A DNA stretch of 64,000 bases from JAGVSZ01 sp963747775 (GTDB lineage: Bacteria > Pseudomonadota > Gammaproteobacteria > Burkholderiales > SG8-39). Made by a program: the position numbers and the translations under genes. This document shows positions 19,875 through 29,028 of this stretch, one piece after another. Each line of letters opens with the position of its first letter. Positions within the stretch are counted from its first letter, which is position 1. The notes under the pieces were generated by a model, which had not been told where the DNA came from, made no database searches, and saw only the letters and a program-made list of their open reading frames with translations. The stretch covers positions 248,001 to 312,000 of the forward strand of contig CAVVGT010000007.1 of the NCBI GenBank assembly GCA_963747775.1, written 5' to 3'.

Positions 19875-21284
19875 ATGAGCGTCGAGCTGTGCTTCACGTC
19901 GGCGACCGAGCTGGTCGCACGCTACCGCGCGAAGACACTCTCGCCCGTCGAGGTGACGCGCGCGGTGCTCGCGCGCATCGACGCGCTCAATCCGAAGCTG
20001 AACGCCTACTGCCTCGTCGACTCCGACCGCGCACTCGCCGCCGCGCGCGCGTCCGAGGCGCGCTGGATGAAGGGCGCGCCTGCCGGCCCCGTGGATGGCG
20101 TTCCCGCGTCGATCAAGGACCTCGTGCTCGCGAAGGATTGGCCGACGCTGCGCGGCTCGAAGACCATCGATCCGGCCGGCCCGTGGAAGGACGACGCGCC
20201 GGCGACCGCGCGCCTGCGCGAATCGGGCGCCGTGCTCCTCGGCAAGACCTGCACGCCCGAGTTCGGCTGGAAGGGCGTCACCGACAGCGCGCTCACCGGC
20301 ATCACGCGCAACCCGTGGCACCTCGACCGCACGCCCGGCGGCTCGAGCGGCGGTGCGTCCGCGCAGGTCGCGGCCGGCCTCGGCCAGCTCGCGGTCGGGA
20401 CCGACGGCGGCGGCTCGATCCGCATTCCGTGCGCCTTCACCGGCATCTCCGGCATCAAGGCGAACTTCGGGCGCGTGCCCGCCTGGCCGCTCTCGCCGAT
20501 GGGCACGGTCGCGCACGTCGGCCCGATGGCCCGCACGATCGCCGACTGCGCGCTGATGCTGAATGTCCTTGCGCGGCCCGATCCGCGCGATTGGTACGCC
20601 CTGCCCCACGACCATTCCGACTGGACCAGCGGACTCGAAGCCGGCGTGAAGGGATTGCGGATCGCGTACAGCCCGCGACTCGGCTACGTGAAGGCCGTGC
20701 ATCCCGAGGTCGAGGCACGCGCGGCGGAGGCGGTGCAGAAGCTCGCCGAGCTCGGCGCGACGGTCGACCAGGTCGATCCGGGACTCGCCGATTGCAGCGA
20801 GGCATTCCACGTGCACTGGACGAGCGGCGCCTACAACGCGCTGCGCCGGCTGCCGGAGGCGAAGCTCGCGCTCGTCGAGGCGCCGCTCCGGCGCTGGTTC
20901 GAGGCGGGCTCGAAGTGGAGCCTCGAGCAGTACCTCGATGCGGTCGGCGCGCGCCAGGCGCTCGGCGAACACATGCGCCGCTTCCACGAGAAGTGGGATC
21001 TCCTCGCGACGCCGGTGCTCGCAGTGCCGGCATTCGAGGTGGCGCGCATCGTTCCGGCCGGCCCGCAGTACGTCGACCCCGACGACTGGACGACGTGGAC
21101 GCCGTTCAGCTATCCGTTCAACCTCACCCAGCAGCCCGCGCTGTCGGTGCCTTGCGGCTTCACGCGCGAGGGGCTGCCGGTCGGGCTGCAACTCGTCGCT
21201 CCGCAGTACCAGGAGAGTCTCGCGCTGCGGGCCGCACACGCGTTCCAGCACGCCACCGATCATTTGAAGCGCCCGCCGCTTTGA
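19875..21284 (+). CDS. amidase signature family hydrolase
   Basis: 469 residues from the ATG at 19875, 7 bases after the GGT stop. The Ser-Ser-Lys triad is visible: Lys in GVPASIKDLVLAKDWPT, the cis-Ser in TPGGSSGGASAQVAAG, and the nucleophile Ser in GTDGGGSIRIPCAF. The conserved C-terminal PFNLTQQPALSVPCG and GLPVGLQLVAP follow. Such enzymes cut aliphatic or aryl amides; the glutamyl-tRNA amidotransferase GatA is unlikely because gatB/C are absent. Confidence 0.9.
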   Translation: MSVELCFTSATELVARYRAKTLSPVEVTRAVLARIDALNPKLNAYCLVDSDRALAAARASEARWMKGAPAGPVDGVPASIKDLVLAKDWPTLRGSKTIDPAGPWKDDAPATARLRESGAVLLGKTCTPEFGWKGVTDSALTGITRNPWHLDRTPGGSSGGASAQVAAGLGQLAVGTDGGGSIRIPCAFTGISGIKANFGRVPAWPLSPMGTVAHVGPMARTIADCALMLNVLARPDPRDWYALPHDHSDWTSGLEAGVKGLRIAYSPRLGYVKAVHPEVEARAAEAVQKLAELGATVDQVDPGLADCSEAFHVHWTSGAYNALRRLPEAKLALVEAPLRRWFEAGSKWSLEQYLDAVGARQALGEHMRRFHEKWDLLATPVLAVPAFEVARIVPAGPQYVDPDDWTTWTPFSYPFNLTQQPALSVPCGFTREGLPVGLQLVAPQYQESLALRAAHAFQHATDHLKRPPL

Positions 21285-22204
21285 CCGCCCGGCTCGTCGC
21301 GCTCGACTGGGGCACGAGCTCGCTCCGCGCCTGGCTGCTCGGAGACGGGGGTGCGGTGCTCGCGGAGACGTCGGCGCCGCTCGGTATCCTGAAGGTCCCG
21401 AACGGCGACTTCGCCGCCGCGTTCCGCGCGACGTGCGGCGAGTGGCCGACGCACGCACTGCCTGCGATCGCCAGCGGGATGATCGGCAGCCGGCAGGGCT
21501 GGATCGAGGCGCCCTACGCCGCGTGCCCCGCGGGATTCGAGGCATTCACGCGCGGGCTCGCGTGGGTGGAGGCCGGCGGCGCGCGGCTCGCGATCGTCCC
21601 TGGCGTCAGCTGCGTCGACGCGAGCGGCGTCCCCGACGTCATGCGCGGCGAGGAGACGCAGGTGTTCGGCGCGCTCGACGCTGCCGACGGCGTTTTCGTC
21701 CTGCCTGGCACGCACAGCAAGTGGGTGACGATCGCCGGCGGCCGGATCGAGTCGTTCGCCACGCACATGACGGGCGAGCTGTTCGCGGTACTGCGAGAGC
21801 ACTCGATCCTCGGGCGGTTGATGTCGGTCGACGCGGCGCATGCGCCCGCTGCGTTCCGGCGCGGATTTGAAGCGACGCTTTCCGGTGAAGACCGGCTGCT
21901 GCACCGACTGTTCGGCACACGCACGCTCGGCCTGTTCGGTCGGCTTGCGCCCGACGAGGCGCCGAGCTACCTGTCGGGCCTGCTGATCGGGGACGAGGTG
22001 CACGCCGCCGCTCGCGGCCTCGCCGGGTCGACCGTCACGGTGATCGGCGATCCGGTATTGTGCGAGCGCTATCGCGAGGTGCTCGCGGGCGGCGGAATCG
22101 GGGCGCGCATCGCACCGCCCGACGCCGCGCGCCGCGGGCTGTGGCGCGTCGCAGTCGAAGCGGGTCTCGTGGACGCCGGGCGCGGACGCGGGCGGACGAA
22201 CTGA
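21281..22204 (+). CDS. 2-dehydro-3-deoxygalactonokinase-like kinase (DgoK family)
   Basis: 307 residues from a TTG start that overlaps the amidase stop (TTGA). The ASKHA-type phosphate-binding segment ALDWGTSSLRAWLL begins the protein. IASGMIGSRQGWIEAPY, the VMRGEETQVFGAL motif and LPGTHSKWVTI are diagnostic of DgoK, as is the C-terminal SYLSGLLIGDEV. DgoK phosphorylates 2-dehydro-3-deoxygalactonate. No dgoA aldolase or dgoD is adjacent, so the physiological substrate in this cluster is uncertain. Confidence 0.85.
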   Translation: MTARLVALDWGTSSLRAWLLGDGGAVLAETSAPLGILKVPNGDFAAAFRATCGEWPTHALPAIASGMIGSRQGWIEAPYAACPAGFEAFTRGLAWVEAGGARLAIVPGVSCVDASGVPDVMRGEETQVFGALDAADGVFVLPGTHSKWVTIAGGRIESFATHMTGELFAVLREHSILGRLMSVDAAHAPAAFRRGFEATLSGEDRLLHRLFGTRTLGLFGRLAPDEAPSYLSGLLIGDEVHAAARGLAGSTVTVIGDPVLCERYREVLAGGGIGARIAPPDAARRGLWRVAVEAGLVDAGRGRGRTN

Positions 22205-22228
22205 GGATCGGAAAGGGGGAGAGGAGCG

Positions 22229-22837
22229 ATGCTGAAGATCTGGGGCCGGGTGAACTCGATCAATGTCCAGAAGGTCATGTGGGCGGTCGCGGAGCTGAAG
22301 ATCCCGCACGTGCGCGTCGACGCGGGCATGGCGTTTGGCGTGGTCAACACGCCGGAGTATCGGGCGCTGAACCCGAACGGCCGCGTGCCGACGATCGACT
22401 ACGACGGTTTCGTCCTGTGGGAATCGAACACCATCGTGCGCTACCTCTACGCGAAGCACGGTCCGATCCGCACGTTCGAGGAGGGCTACAGCGCGGAAAA
22501 GTGGATGGACTGGGTCACCTCGACGCTCGCCGCGCCGATCACGACGATCTTCTGGCAGCTCATCCGCACGCCGGCGGACAAGCGCGACGGCGCCGCCGTC
22601 GAGGCGGCGGTCAAGCAGGCGGGCGACACCTTCAAGATCGCCGACGACGCGCTCGCGTCGCAGCCGTACCTGTCCGGCCGCGAGCTTTCCATGGGCGACA
22701 TCCCGTTCGGCTGCTTCGTGAACCGCTGGATGAACCTGCCGGTCGAGCGGCCGGCGCACGCGAACCTCGCACGGTACTACGACCGGCTGAAGGCGCGCCC
22801 GGCGTACCAGCGCCACGTGATGATCCCGCTGTCGTGA
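22229..22837 (+). CDS. glutathione S-transferase family protein
   Basis: 202 residues. The N-terminal thioredoxin-like half runs LKIWGRVNSINVQKVMWAV with the cis-Pro and glutathione contacts in GRVPTIDYDGFVLWESNTIVRYL. The all-helical C-terminal half contains LSGRELSMGDIPFGCFVNRW, the usual N-capping box region. The catalytic position is Asn/Ser-like (RVNSINVQK), as in many bacterial beta/theta-like GSTs. It follows the kinase by 24 bases and has GGGGGAGAGGAG as ribosome site. Confidence 0.88.
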   Translation: MLKIWGRVNSINVQKVMWAVAELKIPHVRVDAGMAFGVVNTPEYRALNPNGRVPTIDYDGFVLWESNTIVRYLYAKHGPIRTFEEGYSAEKWMDWVTSTLAAPITTIFWQLIRTPADKRDGAAVEAAVKQAGDTFKIADDALASQPYLSGRELSMGDIPFGCFVNRWMNLPVERPAHANLARYYDRLKARPAYQRHVMIPLS

Positions 22838-22851
22838 CCGAGGAACGCCCG

Positions 22852-23109
22852 ATGACCGAGACGAGCCGAGGACTGCGCATCCACTTCGTCGACGGAGCCA
22901 CGCTCTCGGTGAGCTTCCCGCAGCAGCGCGACAACGAGATCGCCGCCGAGCTGATGCTGGAAGCGGTCCTGAAGCAGCGGATGCTCATGATCGAAGCCGA
23001 CGGCTGCTTGCACTTCGTGCCGTTCGAGAACATCAAGTACATGAGCGTGTTCCCGGCGCCGGAGAATCCCGGCAAGACGGTCATCCGCGGCGCGCGCATC
23101 GAGGGTTGA
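22852..23109 (+). CDS. small conserved hypothetical protein
   Basis: 85 residues from the ATG at 22852, which has a GAGGAAC ribosome site and lies 14 bases after the GST stop. It appears to be a compact alpha/beta protein: strands GLRIHFVDGATLSVSFP and CLHFVPFENIKYMSVFP surround a helix (EIAAELMLEAVLKQRMLMIEA). No catalytic signature or membrane segment is seen, and the family was not recognised. Confidence 0.6.
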   Translation: MTETSRGLRIHFVDGATLSVSFPQQRDNEIAAELMLEAVLKQRMLMIEADGCLHFVPFENIKYMSVFPAPENPGKTVIRGARIEG

Positions 23110-23145
23110 GCCGTCGCGGCGTCCGGCCCGAGAGGAACTCCGGCA

Positions 23146-24408
23146 GTGGCGGCCCCGGCGCCCGCGGCGGAAACCGCTGCGCCGATTCCGGCGCGGCTGA
23201 TCGGGCTCGTCTTCCTGCCGTTCGTCACCGGCTACTTCCTCTCTTACTTCTTCCGCAACGTCAACGCGGTCATCGCGAAGGACCTCGCGCGCGAGTTCGC
23301 GTTCGGCGCGGCCGACCTGGGGCTGCTCACCAGCGCGTACTTCATCACCTTCGGGCTCTTCCAGCTCCCGCTCGGCGTGCTGCTCGACCGCTACGGCCCG
23401 CGCCGCGTCGTGGCCACGCTCCTGTGCGTGACCGCGGCCGGCGCAGTGGTATTCGGAATCGCGGAAGGCTTCGGGGCGCTCGCCCTCGGCCGCGCGCTCA
23501 TCGGGCTCGGCGTCTCGGCGTGCCTGATGGGTTCGATCAAGGCGTTCACGCTGTGGTTTCCGCTGGCGCGGCTGGCCACGGTGAGCGGCTGGTTCATCTT
23601 CGTCGGCGCGATGGGCGGCCTGGCGGCGACCGCGCCGGTCGAGGCGGCGCTCGGTGTCATGGGCTGGCGCGCGCTGTTCTACGGCCTGGCGGCTGCCTCG
23701 CTCGCCGCGGCGCTGCTGATCGCGGTCTGCGTGCCGGAAAAGCCGCTGCCCGGCGCGGGGGCGACCTGGAGCGCGCAGTTTCGGGTCGTCGGGCGGATCC
23801 TCGCGATGCCCCTCTTCTGGCGCATCGCGCTCCCGTTCATCGCCACGCATGGCGCGTACCAGGCGATCCAGGGCCTCTGGCTCGGACCTTGGCTCGCCGA
23901 CGTCGGCGGGCTCGGGCGCGAGGCCGCGGCGCGGCTGCTGTTCGTGACCGCCGGGACCTACGCGGTCGGGTCGGTGTGCTTCGGCAGCTTTGCCGATCGG
24001 CTCGCCGCGTACGGCATCGCGCGGCTCACGACGTACAAGGTCGGCCTCGGGGTGTCGTTCGCCGCCTTCCTGTGCATCGCGTTCGACGTCGCGCTCCCGC
24101 GCGCGGCCGTGCTCGGCGTGTACGGTTTCACGGTCATCTCGGGCGCGATCGCGTTCGCCCTGATCACACCGCAGCTCCCGCCCGAGATGTCGGGCCGTGC
24201 CATCACCGCGGTGAACTTCGCGCACTTCACGGTTTCGTTCGCGTTCCAGTGGGGAATCGGCGCGGTGCTGCGCGCCTATCCGGCGGTGGACGGTCGCTTC
24301 GCGCCGGAGGGGTATACGGCGGCGCTGCTGGCGATCGGGGCCCTGCAATTCGCCGCGCTCGCCTGGCTCCTGCCGCTGCGCGCCGCCGCGCAGCCGGGCC
24401 GGATATAG
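23146..24408 (+). CDS. MFS transporter
   Basis: 420 residues from a GTG start with a GAGAGGAAC ribosome site. It has twelve hydrophobic segments and the MFS loop-2/3 motif region (GVLLDRYGPRRVVATLL), with FLSYFFRNVNAVIAKDLAREF at the first periplasmic loop. This resembles carriers of organic anions. The conserved loop RLTTYKVGLG lies in the C-terminal half. It ends the long plus-strand run and converges with the minus-strand genes 3 bases later. The substrate is unknown but probably related to the enzymes upstream. Confidence 0.87.
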   Translation: MAAPAPAAETAAPIPARLIGLVFLPFVTGYFLSYFFRNVNAVIAKDLAREFAFGAADLGLLTSAYFITFGLFQLPLGVLLDRYGPRRVVATLLCVTAAGAVVFGIAEGFGALALGRALIGLGVSACLMGSIKAFTLWFPLARLATVSGWFIFVGAMGGLAATAPVEAALGVMGWRALFYGLAAASLAAALLIAVCVPEKPLPGAGATWSAQFRVVGRILAMPLFWRIALPFIATHGAYQAIQGLWLGPWLADVGGLGREAAARLLFVTAGTYAVGSVCFGSFADRLAAYGIARLTTYKVGLGVSFAAFLCIAFDVALPRAAVLGVYGFTVISGAIAFALITPQLPPEMSGRAITAVNFAHFTVSFAFQWGIGAVLRAYPAVDGRFAPEGYTAALLAIGALQFAALAWLLPLRAAAQPGRI

Positions 24409-24411
24409 CCG

Positions 24412-24960
24412 CTACCGTGGCTGGAGCGGATCCGGCCCGCCCGGCGCGCCCGGTCGGGGAAAGAGCGGCAGGTCGGCCGTGAGCTGCAGAAAGATCAGCG
24501 CCTCGACCTGCCCTTCGATCTGGAAGAAGCGCGCGGCGATGCGCGACGACGTGCCGGCTGCAAAGCGCGGGAAATAACGCTCCTTCAGACGGACGCGCTC
24601 GCCGTCGAGCGCGAACGCGCGCTGCATGATCTCCGCCGCTTTCTCGTCGCTCATCCCCTGATAGCTCTCCGCGTACTCCCTGAGCAGCGCGAATCGACCG
24701 TCGGCGATCCGCGCGACGTCGGCCTCGTAGTCCCGGTAGACGCGCCAGAACGGGGCCGCCTCGCGGTCGGACAGCTCCAGCCCCGCTGCGATGACGGCCG
24801 CTTTCTGCCGGCGGAGATCCGCGCGCAGCAACTCGAGGTATGCCTGGGAGGACATCGCGGCGCCGGGCTTCTCCGTCTGCGCGCCTGCGCCGATCGGATT
24901 CGCGGCGAGGAACGCGACGGCAGCAGCCACCAGCCAGGCACGAATAGTCGTGGCGTTCAC
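24412..24960 (-). CDS. exported helical protein of unknown function
   Basis: 182 residues with a signal peptide (cleavage near GAGAQT). The mature part is largely helical and charged (AYLELLRADLRRQKAAVIAAGLEL, EAAPFWRVYRDYEADVARIADGR, KAAEIMQRAFALDGERVRLKERY). It ends in a proline-rich tail. The general look, an exported helical hairpin rich in Arg/Glu, recalls periplasmic CpxP/Spy-like proteins, but no LTxxQ motif is present, so that is only a comparison. It is the last gene of the minus-strand group with the aminopeptidase. Confidence 0.65.
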   Translation of the reverse strand: MNATTIRAWLVAAAVAFLAANPIGAGAQTEKPGAAMSSQAYLELLRADLRRQKAAVIAAGLELSDREAAPFWRVYRDYEADVARIADGRFALLREYAESYQGMSDEKAAEIMQRAFALDGERVRLKERYFPRFAAGTSSRIAARFFQIEGQVEALIFLQLTADLPLFPRPGAPGGPDPLQPR

Positions 24961-25003
24961 CGCGCTTCGTCGATCTGCAGGCGATCCGGGACCGCGGCGC
25001 GGC

Positions 25004-26116
25004 TCATCGGCCGGTCCTGCCGGCGTCGACCACCGCCGGGGGCGGCGGGGTGTCGCGGGTGAGCGCGGCGAGCGCCGCGTCGCGCGCGCCTTGATCGAGC
25101 TGCGCGAGCCCCTTCACCGCACCATAGAACCGCGCCAGGTCGCCGCCTTCCTGCGCGAGGAGCGCGCGGAAGGCCGGCACCAGCTCCTCGTACGTGGCCA
25201 CCGACGCGAGCTGCGCGTTGTTCACGCCCTTCTCGAACCAGCGGTCGTAGCCGGACCAGCCGCCCCAGCGCTCCGCCTTGAGCGCGCGGTAGTCGGCTTG
25301 CATCTGCGCGAACAGGCGCACCTTGCCCGCGCGCCGTGCATCCGCGGGCAACGGCTCGCGATAGAACGCCTCGAGCCGTCCACGGTAGCGCAGCACGAGC
25401 GCGATGAACTCCGCGCGGCGCTCGCGCTGCTGGGCATAGGCGGCGCGCTCGCGCTCGTCGCCGTGCCGGGCGAGCCAGCGCCGGACGCCCTCCTCCTCGA
25501 CGGCGACGGCGAAGGACTCGTTGAACATGGTGTCGCCCTTCACGTAGACCAGCTGGTGCGCGAGCTCGTGGAACACGAGCCGCGCCAGCTCCGCGTCCGG
25601 GTAGCGCACGAACGTGCTGAGCACCGGGTCGTCGAACCAGCCGAGCGTCGAGTAGGCCGGCACGCCGTAGACGAACACGTCGTAGCCCTCGGCGTGCAGG
25701 CCCGCGGCGAAAGCCTCCGCGTCGGACGGACCGTAGTAGCCGCGATAGCTCACGCAGCCCACCACCGGGAAGCAGCTCTGGCGCGGTTCGACCGAGAACT
25801 CCGGCGCCGCGAACACGTTCCACACGACGTAGGGCCGGTCGAGGTCGGCGTAGGCGCGGTAGCTGCCGTTGTCGGGCAGACCGAGCTCGCTCGTGGCGAA
25901 CTCCCGGATCTCGAGGACGCGCGCGAGCTTCACGCGCAGCTCGGGCGGGGTCGCGCCGTCGGCGAGCCGCGCCTCGATCGGGTGCGCGCGGTTCATCACG
26001 TCGAGATGGCCGAGCACCGCCTGGCCATAGTACGAGAACGTCGCGCAACCGCCGATCGCCCCGACGACCAGGGCCGCGCAGGCCGCGACGACGAGGAGCG
26101 CACCGCGGCGGGTCAT
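25004..26116 (-). CDS. zinc aminopeptidase-like lipoprotein (putative aminopeptidase family PF10023)
   Basis: 370 residues from the ATG at 26116. The lipobox VVGAIGGC places the mature protein on a membrane. The metalloprotease signature is FHELAHQLVYVKGDTMFNES: HExxH with a downstream Glu in NESFA as likely third ligand. The N-terminal segment FSYYGQAVLGHLDVMNR and the pattern YGVPAYSTLGWFDDPVLSTF match the family. Its start overlaps the stop of the upstream alpha/beta hydrolase (ATGA), so the two are coupled. The substrate is unknown. Confidence 0.85.
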   Translation of the reverse strand: MTRRGALLVVAACAALVVGAIGGCATFSYYGQAVLGHLDVMNRAHPIEARLADGATPPELRVKLARVLEIREFATSELGLPDNGSYRAYADLDRPYVVWNVFAAPEFSVEPRQSCFPVVGCVSYRGYYGPSDAEAFAAGLHAEGYDVFVYGVPAYSTLGWFDDPVLSTFVRYPDAELARLVFHELAHQLVYVKGDTMFNESFAVAVEEEGVRRWLARHGDERERAAYAQQRERRAEFIALVLRYRGRLEAFYREPLPADARRAGKVRLFAQMQADYRALKAERWGGWSGYDRWFEKGVNNAQLASVATYEELVPAFRALLAQEGGDLARFYGAVKGLAQLDQGARDAALAALTRDTPPPPAVVDAGRTGR

Positions 26117-26784
26117 GCGGCGAAGCGCCCGCTGCGGAGAAAGGCCGCGACCTGCGCCGCGACCGCGCGCGACACGAGCATCTCGCTGTGCGCCACCGGC
26201 ATCACGAGATGATCTGCGAGGTGCGGGTGCCGCGTCTCCTCGACCCGCACCACCCCGTCGCTCGGCCCGGGGAGGCGCAGAACGACGCTGCCCAGCCCGA
26301 GCCGGCGCGTGCCGGCGATCGCGCCCGCCTCTACGCCCGGCGGAATGTCGAGCGGTGGCATGTCCGCCCACAGCGTGCGCGTTGCGCCGAGCAGTGGGGC
26401 GAGGAAGCGCATGCGCGCGAGCTTCCGTCCGCTCATGCAGTCCGCGACGGGCGAGCCGAGCATCACCATGCGGCGCACGCGCGGATCGGGCCGGCGCATG
26501 AGCGCGCGCAAGGCGACCAGGCCGCCGAGACTGTGCCCGACGATGTGGAGGCGCTCGCCGGGACTCTCGGCGATCGCGCGCGCGACGCGCGCGGCGCTGC
26601 GCTCGAATTCGTCGAGCGCGGAGAAGTAGCCGATCGCGCGCGGCGCGAACCCCTGCCCGGCGAGCGCGCGCGCGAGGTAGAGCATGATCGCGCGGTTGGT
26701 CCACAGGCCGTGGACGAGGAGCACCCGGTCCGGATTCGGGCGAGCGGGACGGGCGGGAGCATCGTGAGGCTGGAGTCGTTGCAT
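26113..26784 (-). CDS. alpha/beta-fold hydrolase (lipase/PGAP1-like)
   Basis: 223 residues. The oxyanion region is RVLLVHGLWTNRAIM and the nucleophile elbow is HIVGHSLGGLVALRAL (Ser near residue 104). A late Asp follows, and the likely catalytic His is in MPVAHSEMLVSRA. This looks like a compact lipase or acyl-esterase fold without signal peptide. A TAGAAT -10-like element is 30 bases upstream (26814-26819, minus). It is coupled to the lipoprotein aminopeptidase downstream. Confidence 0.85.
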   Translation of the reverse strand: MQRLQPHDAPARPARPNPDRVLLVHGLWTNRAIMLYLARALAGQGFAPRAIGYFSALDEFERSAARVARAIAESPGERLHIVGHSLGGLVALRALMRRPDPRVRRMVMLGSPVADCMSGRKLARMRFLAPLLGATRTLWADMPPLDIPPGVEAGAIAGTRRLGLGSVVLRLPGPSDGVVRVEETRHPHLADHLVMPVAHSEMLVSRAVAAQVAAFLRSGRFAA

Positions 26785-26829
26785 CGGAAGTGGAGCGGCG
26801 CCGCGCGACCCGGATTCTAACGTCCCGGC

Positions 26830-28062
26830 CTAGGGCGCAGCGCGCGCGGCGAGCAGCCGCAGCGAGATGACCAGCGGCACGAGCGCAAAGAACGCGAAGC
26901 CCCACGCGTAGCTGCCCGTGGCCGATACCAGGGCGGTGAACACCGGCGGCCCCGCCATGGCGCCGCCGAACGTGAAGAACTGCGTGCCGCCGGTCGCCGC
27001 GCCGACCTGGCCCGGCGGCGCGGAGCGCGCGACTTCCGCGAGGAACACGCCGTTCCAGCCGACCGCGGACGCGCCGTAGAGCATCGCGACGGTCACGATC
27101 GCCGCAAGCGGCCAGGCGCCGGAAGAGACGGCCGTCAGCGCGGCGCACGCTGCCGAGACGACGCCGAGCGCCGCGAGCGTGGCGCGCGGCGACAGCCAGC
27201 GATCGGCCACCGCGCCCCACGCGATGCGGCCGACGATGCCCGCGCCATGCGCAAACGCGTAGACGACGCCGGCGGTCACCAGGCTGAAGCCGAGCTGCAG
27301 CGTGAGGTGGGAGACGAAATAGGCGATGAAGACGAGCTGCGCGGAGGCATAACCGAGCGAGACGAACGCGAGATCGCGCAGGCGCGGCTGCGACAGCGCG
27401 AGGCGGATCGGCCCGATCATTCCGTCGAGCGTGCGCCGCCACCGATAGGCGAACGGCGCGCGCGCCGGAGCGCCGTCGCCCGCTTGCGGCGCGTCCGCGA
27501 TCACCGCGCGCGCCGGCAGAAGGGCGAACGCGGCGAGGACGCAGACGGCACCGAGCGCCGGGAGCGCGTTCGGCCACCCCATGGCGAGGATGAGCGTCGG
27601 CACCACCGCGCCGGCGATCGCGCCGCCGATCGGCACCCCGGTCTGCTTGATCGAGAACACGAGCGCCATCGCGCCCGGCGGCGTGTGGCGCGCGAGGATG
27701 TGCGAGCTCACCGGGTTGACGAGCCCGTATGCGAGTCCGATCAGGAGCGCCGCGAGCGGGATGACAACCAGCGGGACGACCGCCAACGACGCGAGTTTGC
27801 CGAGCGCGAGCCCGGCGCCCGCGATCACCACGGCTGCCTGGCACACGACGAGCGCGCCGAAGCGGGTGATGAGCCCGCCGGTCGCCAGCCCGGAGAGCAT
27901 CGCGGCGAAATAAGCGAAAGAGACGAACAAGCCGACCGCCTGCGGCGCCACGCCGAGGTCGCCGGCCGCGGCCGGCGCGATCACCGATGGCGCGATCAAC
28001 GCGGTCGCCGTGAGAATCTGGACGGCGAGCGTGACGGCGATCGCGACGAGGACGGGCCTCAT
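26830..28062 (-). CDS. MFS transporter
   Basis: 410 residues with twelve membrane segments. The first helix acts as an uncleaved signal (VLVAIAVTLAVQILTATALIAP). The loop-2/3 motif region is TGGLITRFGALVVCQAAV, and GIVGRIAWGAVADRWLSPR is the repeat in the second half. It lies 9 bases downstream of the SIMPL protein gene. The substrate is unknown. It belongs to a different MFS subgroup from the carrier at 23.1 kb. Confidence 0.87.
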   Translation of the reverse strand: MRPVLVAIAVTLAVQILTATALIAPSVIAPAAAGDLGVAPQAVGLFVSFAYFAAMLSGLATGGLITRFGALVVCQAAVVIAGAGLALGKLASLAVVPLVVIPLAALLIGLAYGLVNPVSSHILARHTPPGAMALVFSIKQTGVPIGGAIAGAVVPTLILAMGWPNALPALGAVCVLAAFALLPARAVIADAPQAGDGAPARAPFAYRWRRTLDGMIGPIRLALSQPRLRDLAFVSLGYASAQLVFIAYFVSHLTLQLGFSLVTAGVVYAFAHGAGIVGRIAWGAVADRWLSPRATLAALGVVSAACAALTAVSSGAWPLAAIVTVAMLYGASAVGWNGVFLAEVARSAPPGQVGAATGGTQFFTFGGAMAGPPVFTALVSATGSYAWGFAFFALVPLVISLRLLAARAAP

Positions 28063-28071
28063 CCGGCCCCG

Positions 28072-28770
28072 CTATTCCACTTCGACCGTACCCGCGGCCA
28101 CCACGTTCACCATGCTCGTCCCCCCCTCGAAGACCGGCGGGGCGACCTCGGCGCCCTGCGGCGCCATCCGCGCCGCGGCCATCGGGCGCGGCCCCGGCAT
28201 GAAGCCGCCGGTGTTGAGGCCGATGCGGCGGATCTTGTAGCTCCGGCCGCCGAGGGCCTGCGTCGCGATGTCGGCGCGCGCGCGGAACGCGGCGACGCCT
28301 TCGGTGATCAGCTCGTTTTCGGTCTGGCGGCGCAGCTCGGGCGAAACGGTGAACGCGATTCCGCCGAGCTGCATGGTGGACTGCAGCCGGCCGATCAGCG
28401 TGGCCATCGCCTGCACGTCCTTAGACTCGAGGCGGACCTCGGCGCGGCCGCGCCAGCCGGTGAGCTTGTTCGCGCGATCGTAGACAGGGTAGGTCTGCGC
28501 ATAGCCGCTGCGGGCCTTCACCGACTTGTATTCGCCGGCGGTCTTGAGCGCCTCCGCCGCAAGGCGGTTGAGCTGGTCGGCGACCTTGGGCGCGGACGGG
28601 TCGGAGGCCTCGGCGTAAACGCTGGAGTTCATCAGGTCGTTCTGCACCTCGCGCGAGACCTCGGCCTGCAGGTCGACCTGGTTGAAGCGGACCGGGTCGA
28701 CCGGGGTTTGCGCGATCACGGCGCCGGCACCGAGCGTGCCGGCGAGTGCGATGAGCAGGTTGCGGATCAT
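28072..28770 (-). CDS. periplasmic SIMPL (DUF541) domain protein
   Basis: 232 residues with a signal peptide (cleavage near AVIAQT). The SIMPL pattern is visible: VDLQAEVSREVQNDLMNSSVY at the start, YQT-type strand SGYAQTYPVYDRANKLTGWRGR, then LESKDVQAMATLIGRLQ and a C-terminal strand ending MVNVVAAGTVEVE. The family is found in the periplasm, and some members are linked to oxidative-stress or envelope functions. The precise role is unknown. Confidence 0.85.
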   Translation of the reverse strand: MIRNLLIALAGTLGAGAVIAQTPVDPVRFNQVDLQAEVSREVQNDLMNSSVYAEASDPSAPKVADQLNRLAAEALKTAGEYKSVKARSGYAQTYPVYDRANKLTGWRGRAEVRLESKDVQAMATLIGRLQSTMQLGGIAFTVSPELRRQTENELITEGVAAFRARADIATQALGGRSYKIRRIGLNTGGFMPGPRPMAAARMAPQGAEVAPPVFEGGTSMVNVVAAGTVEVE

Positions 28771-28863
28771 TTCAGCTCCTGGGCGAAGAGGGTCACGGCG
28801 CCGTTAACGCGCCGCGGCGCGGTTTGGGGTCAACCCGGCGTAGAGGCGCTATCCTAAACGGCG

Positions 28864-29019
28864 ATGGCCGCCTCGCTTGCGCTTTGCCTCAACTGGATCC
28901 GCCGCTGTTGGTCGTGCCTCAGCCCGCTCGGCCCGCGCGACCGGCGCTGCCTGCGCTGCGGCGCCGCTCAGCCGCGCGGCGCCCGGTCGCGCGCGCGCTC
29001 CGGCGCGCGGGGCGGTTGA
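28864..29019 (+). CDS. possible 51-residue zinc-ribbon-like small protein
   Basis: A short frame from an ATG 10 bases after a TATCCT -10-like element. It encodes cysteine pairs CWSC and CLRC spaced as in a zinc ribbon (C-x2-C, ten residues, C-x2-C), followed by an Arg/Gly/Ser tail. It stands alone between two minus-strand genes with no other gene covering it. High GC makes chance open frames common, and no ribosome site is evident, so this is only a candidate. Confidence 0.3.
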   Translation: MAASLALCLNWIRRCWSCLSPLGPRDRRCLRCGAAQPRGARSRARSGARGG

Positions 29020-29028
29020 ACTACCCGA

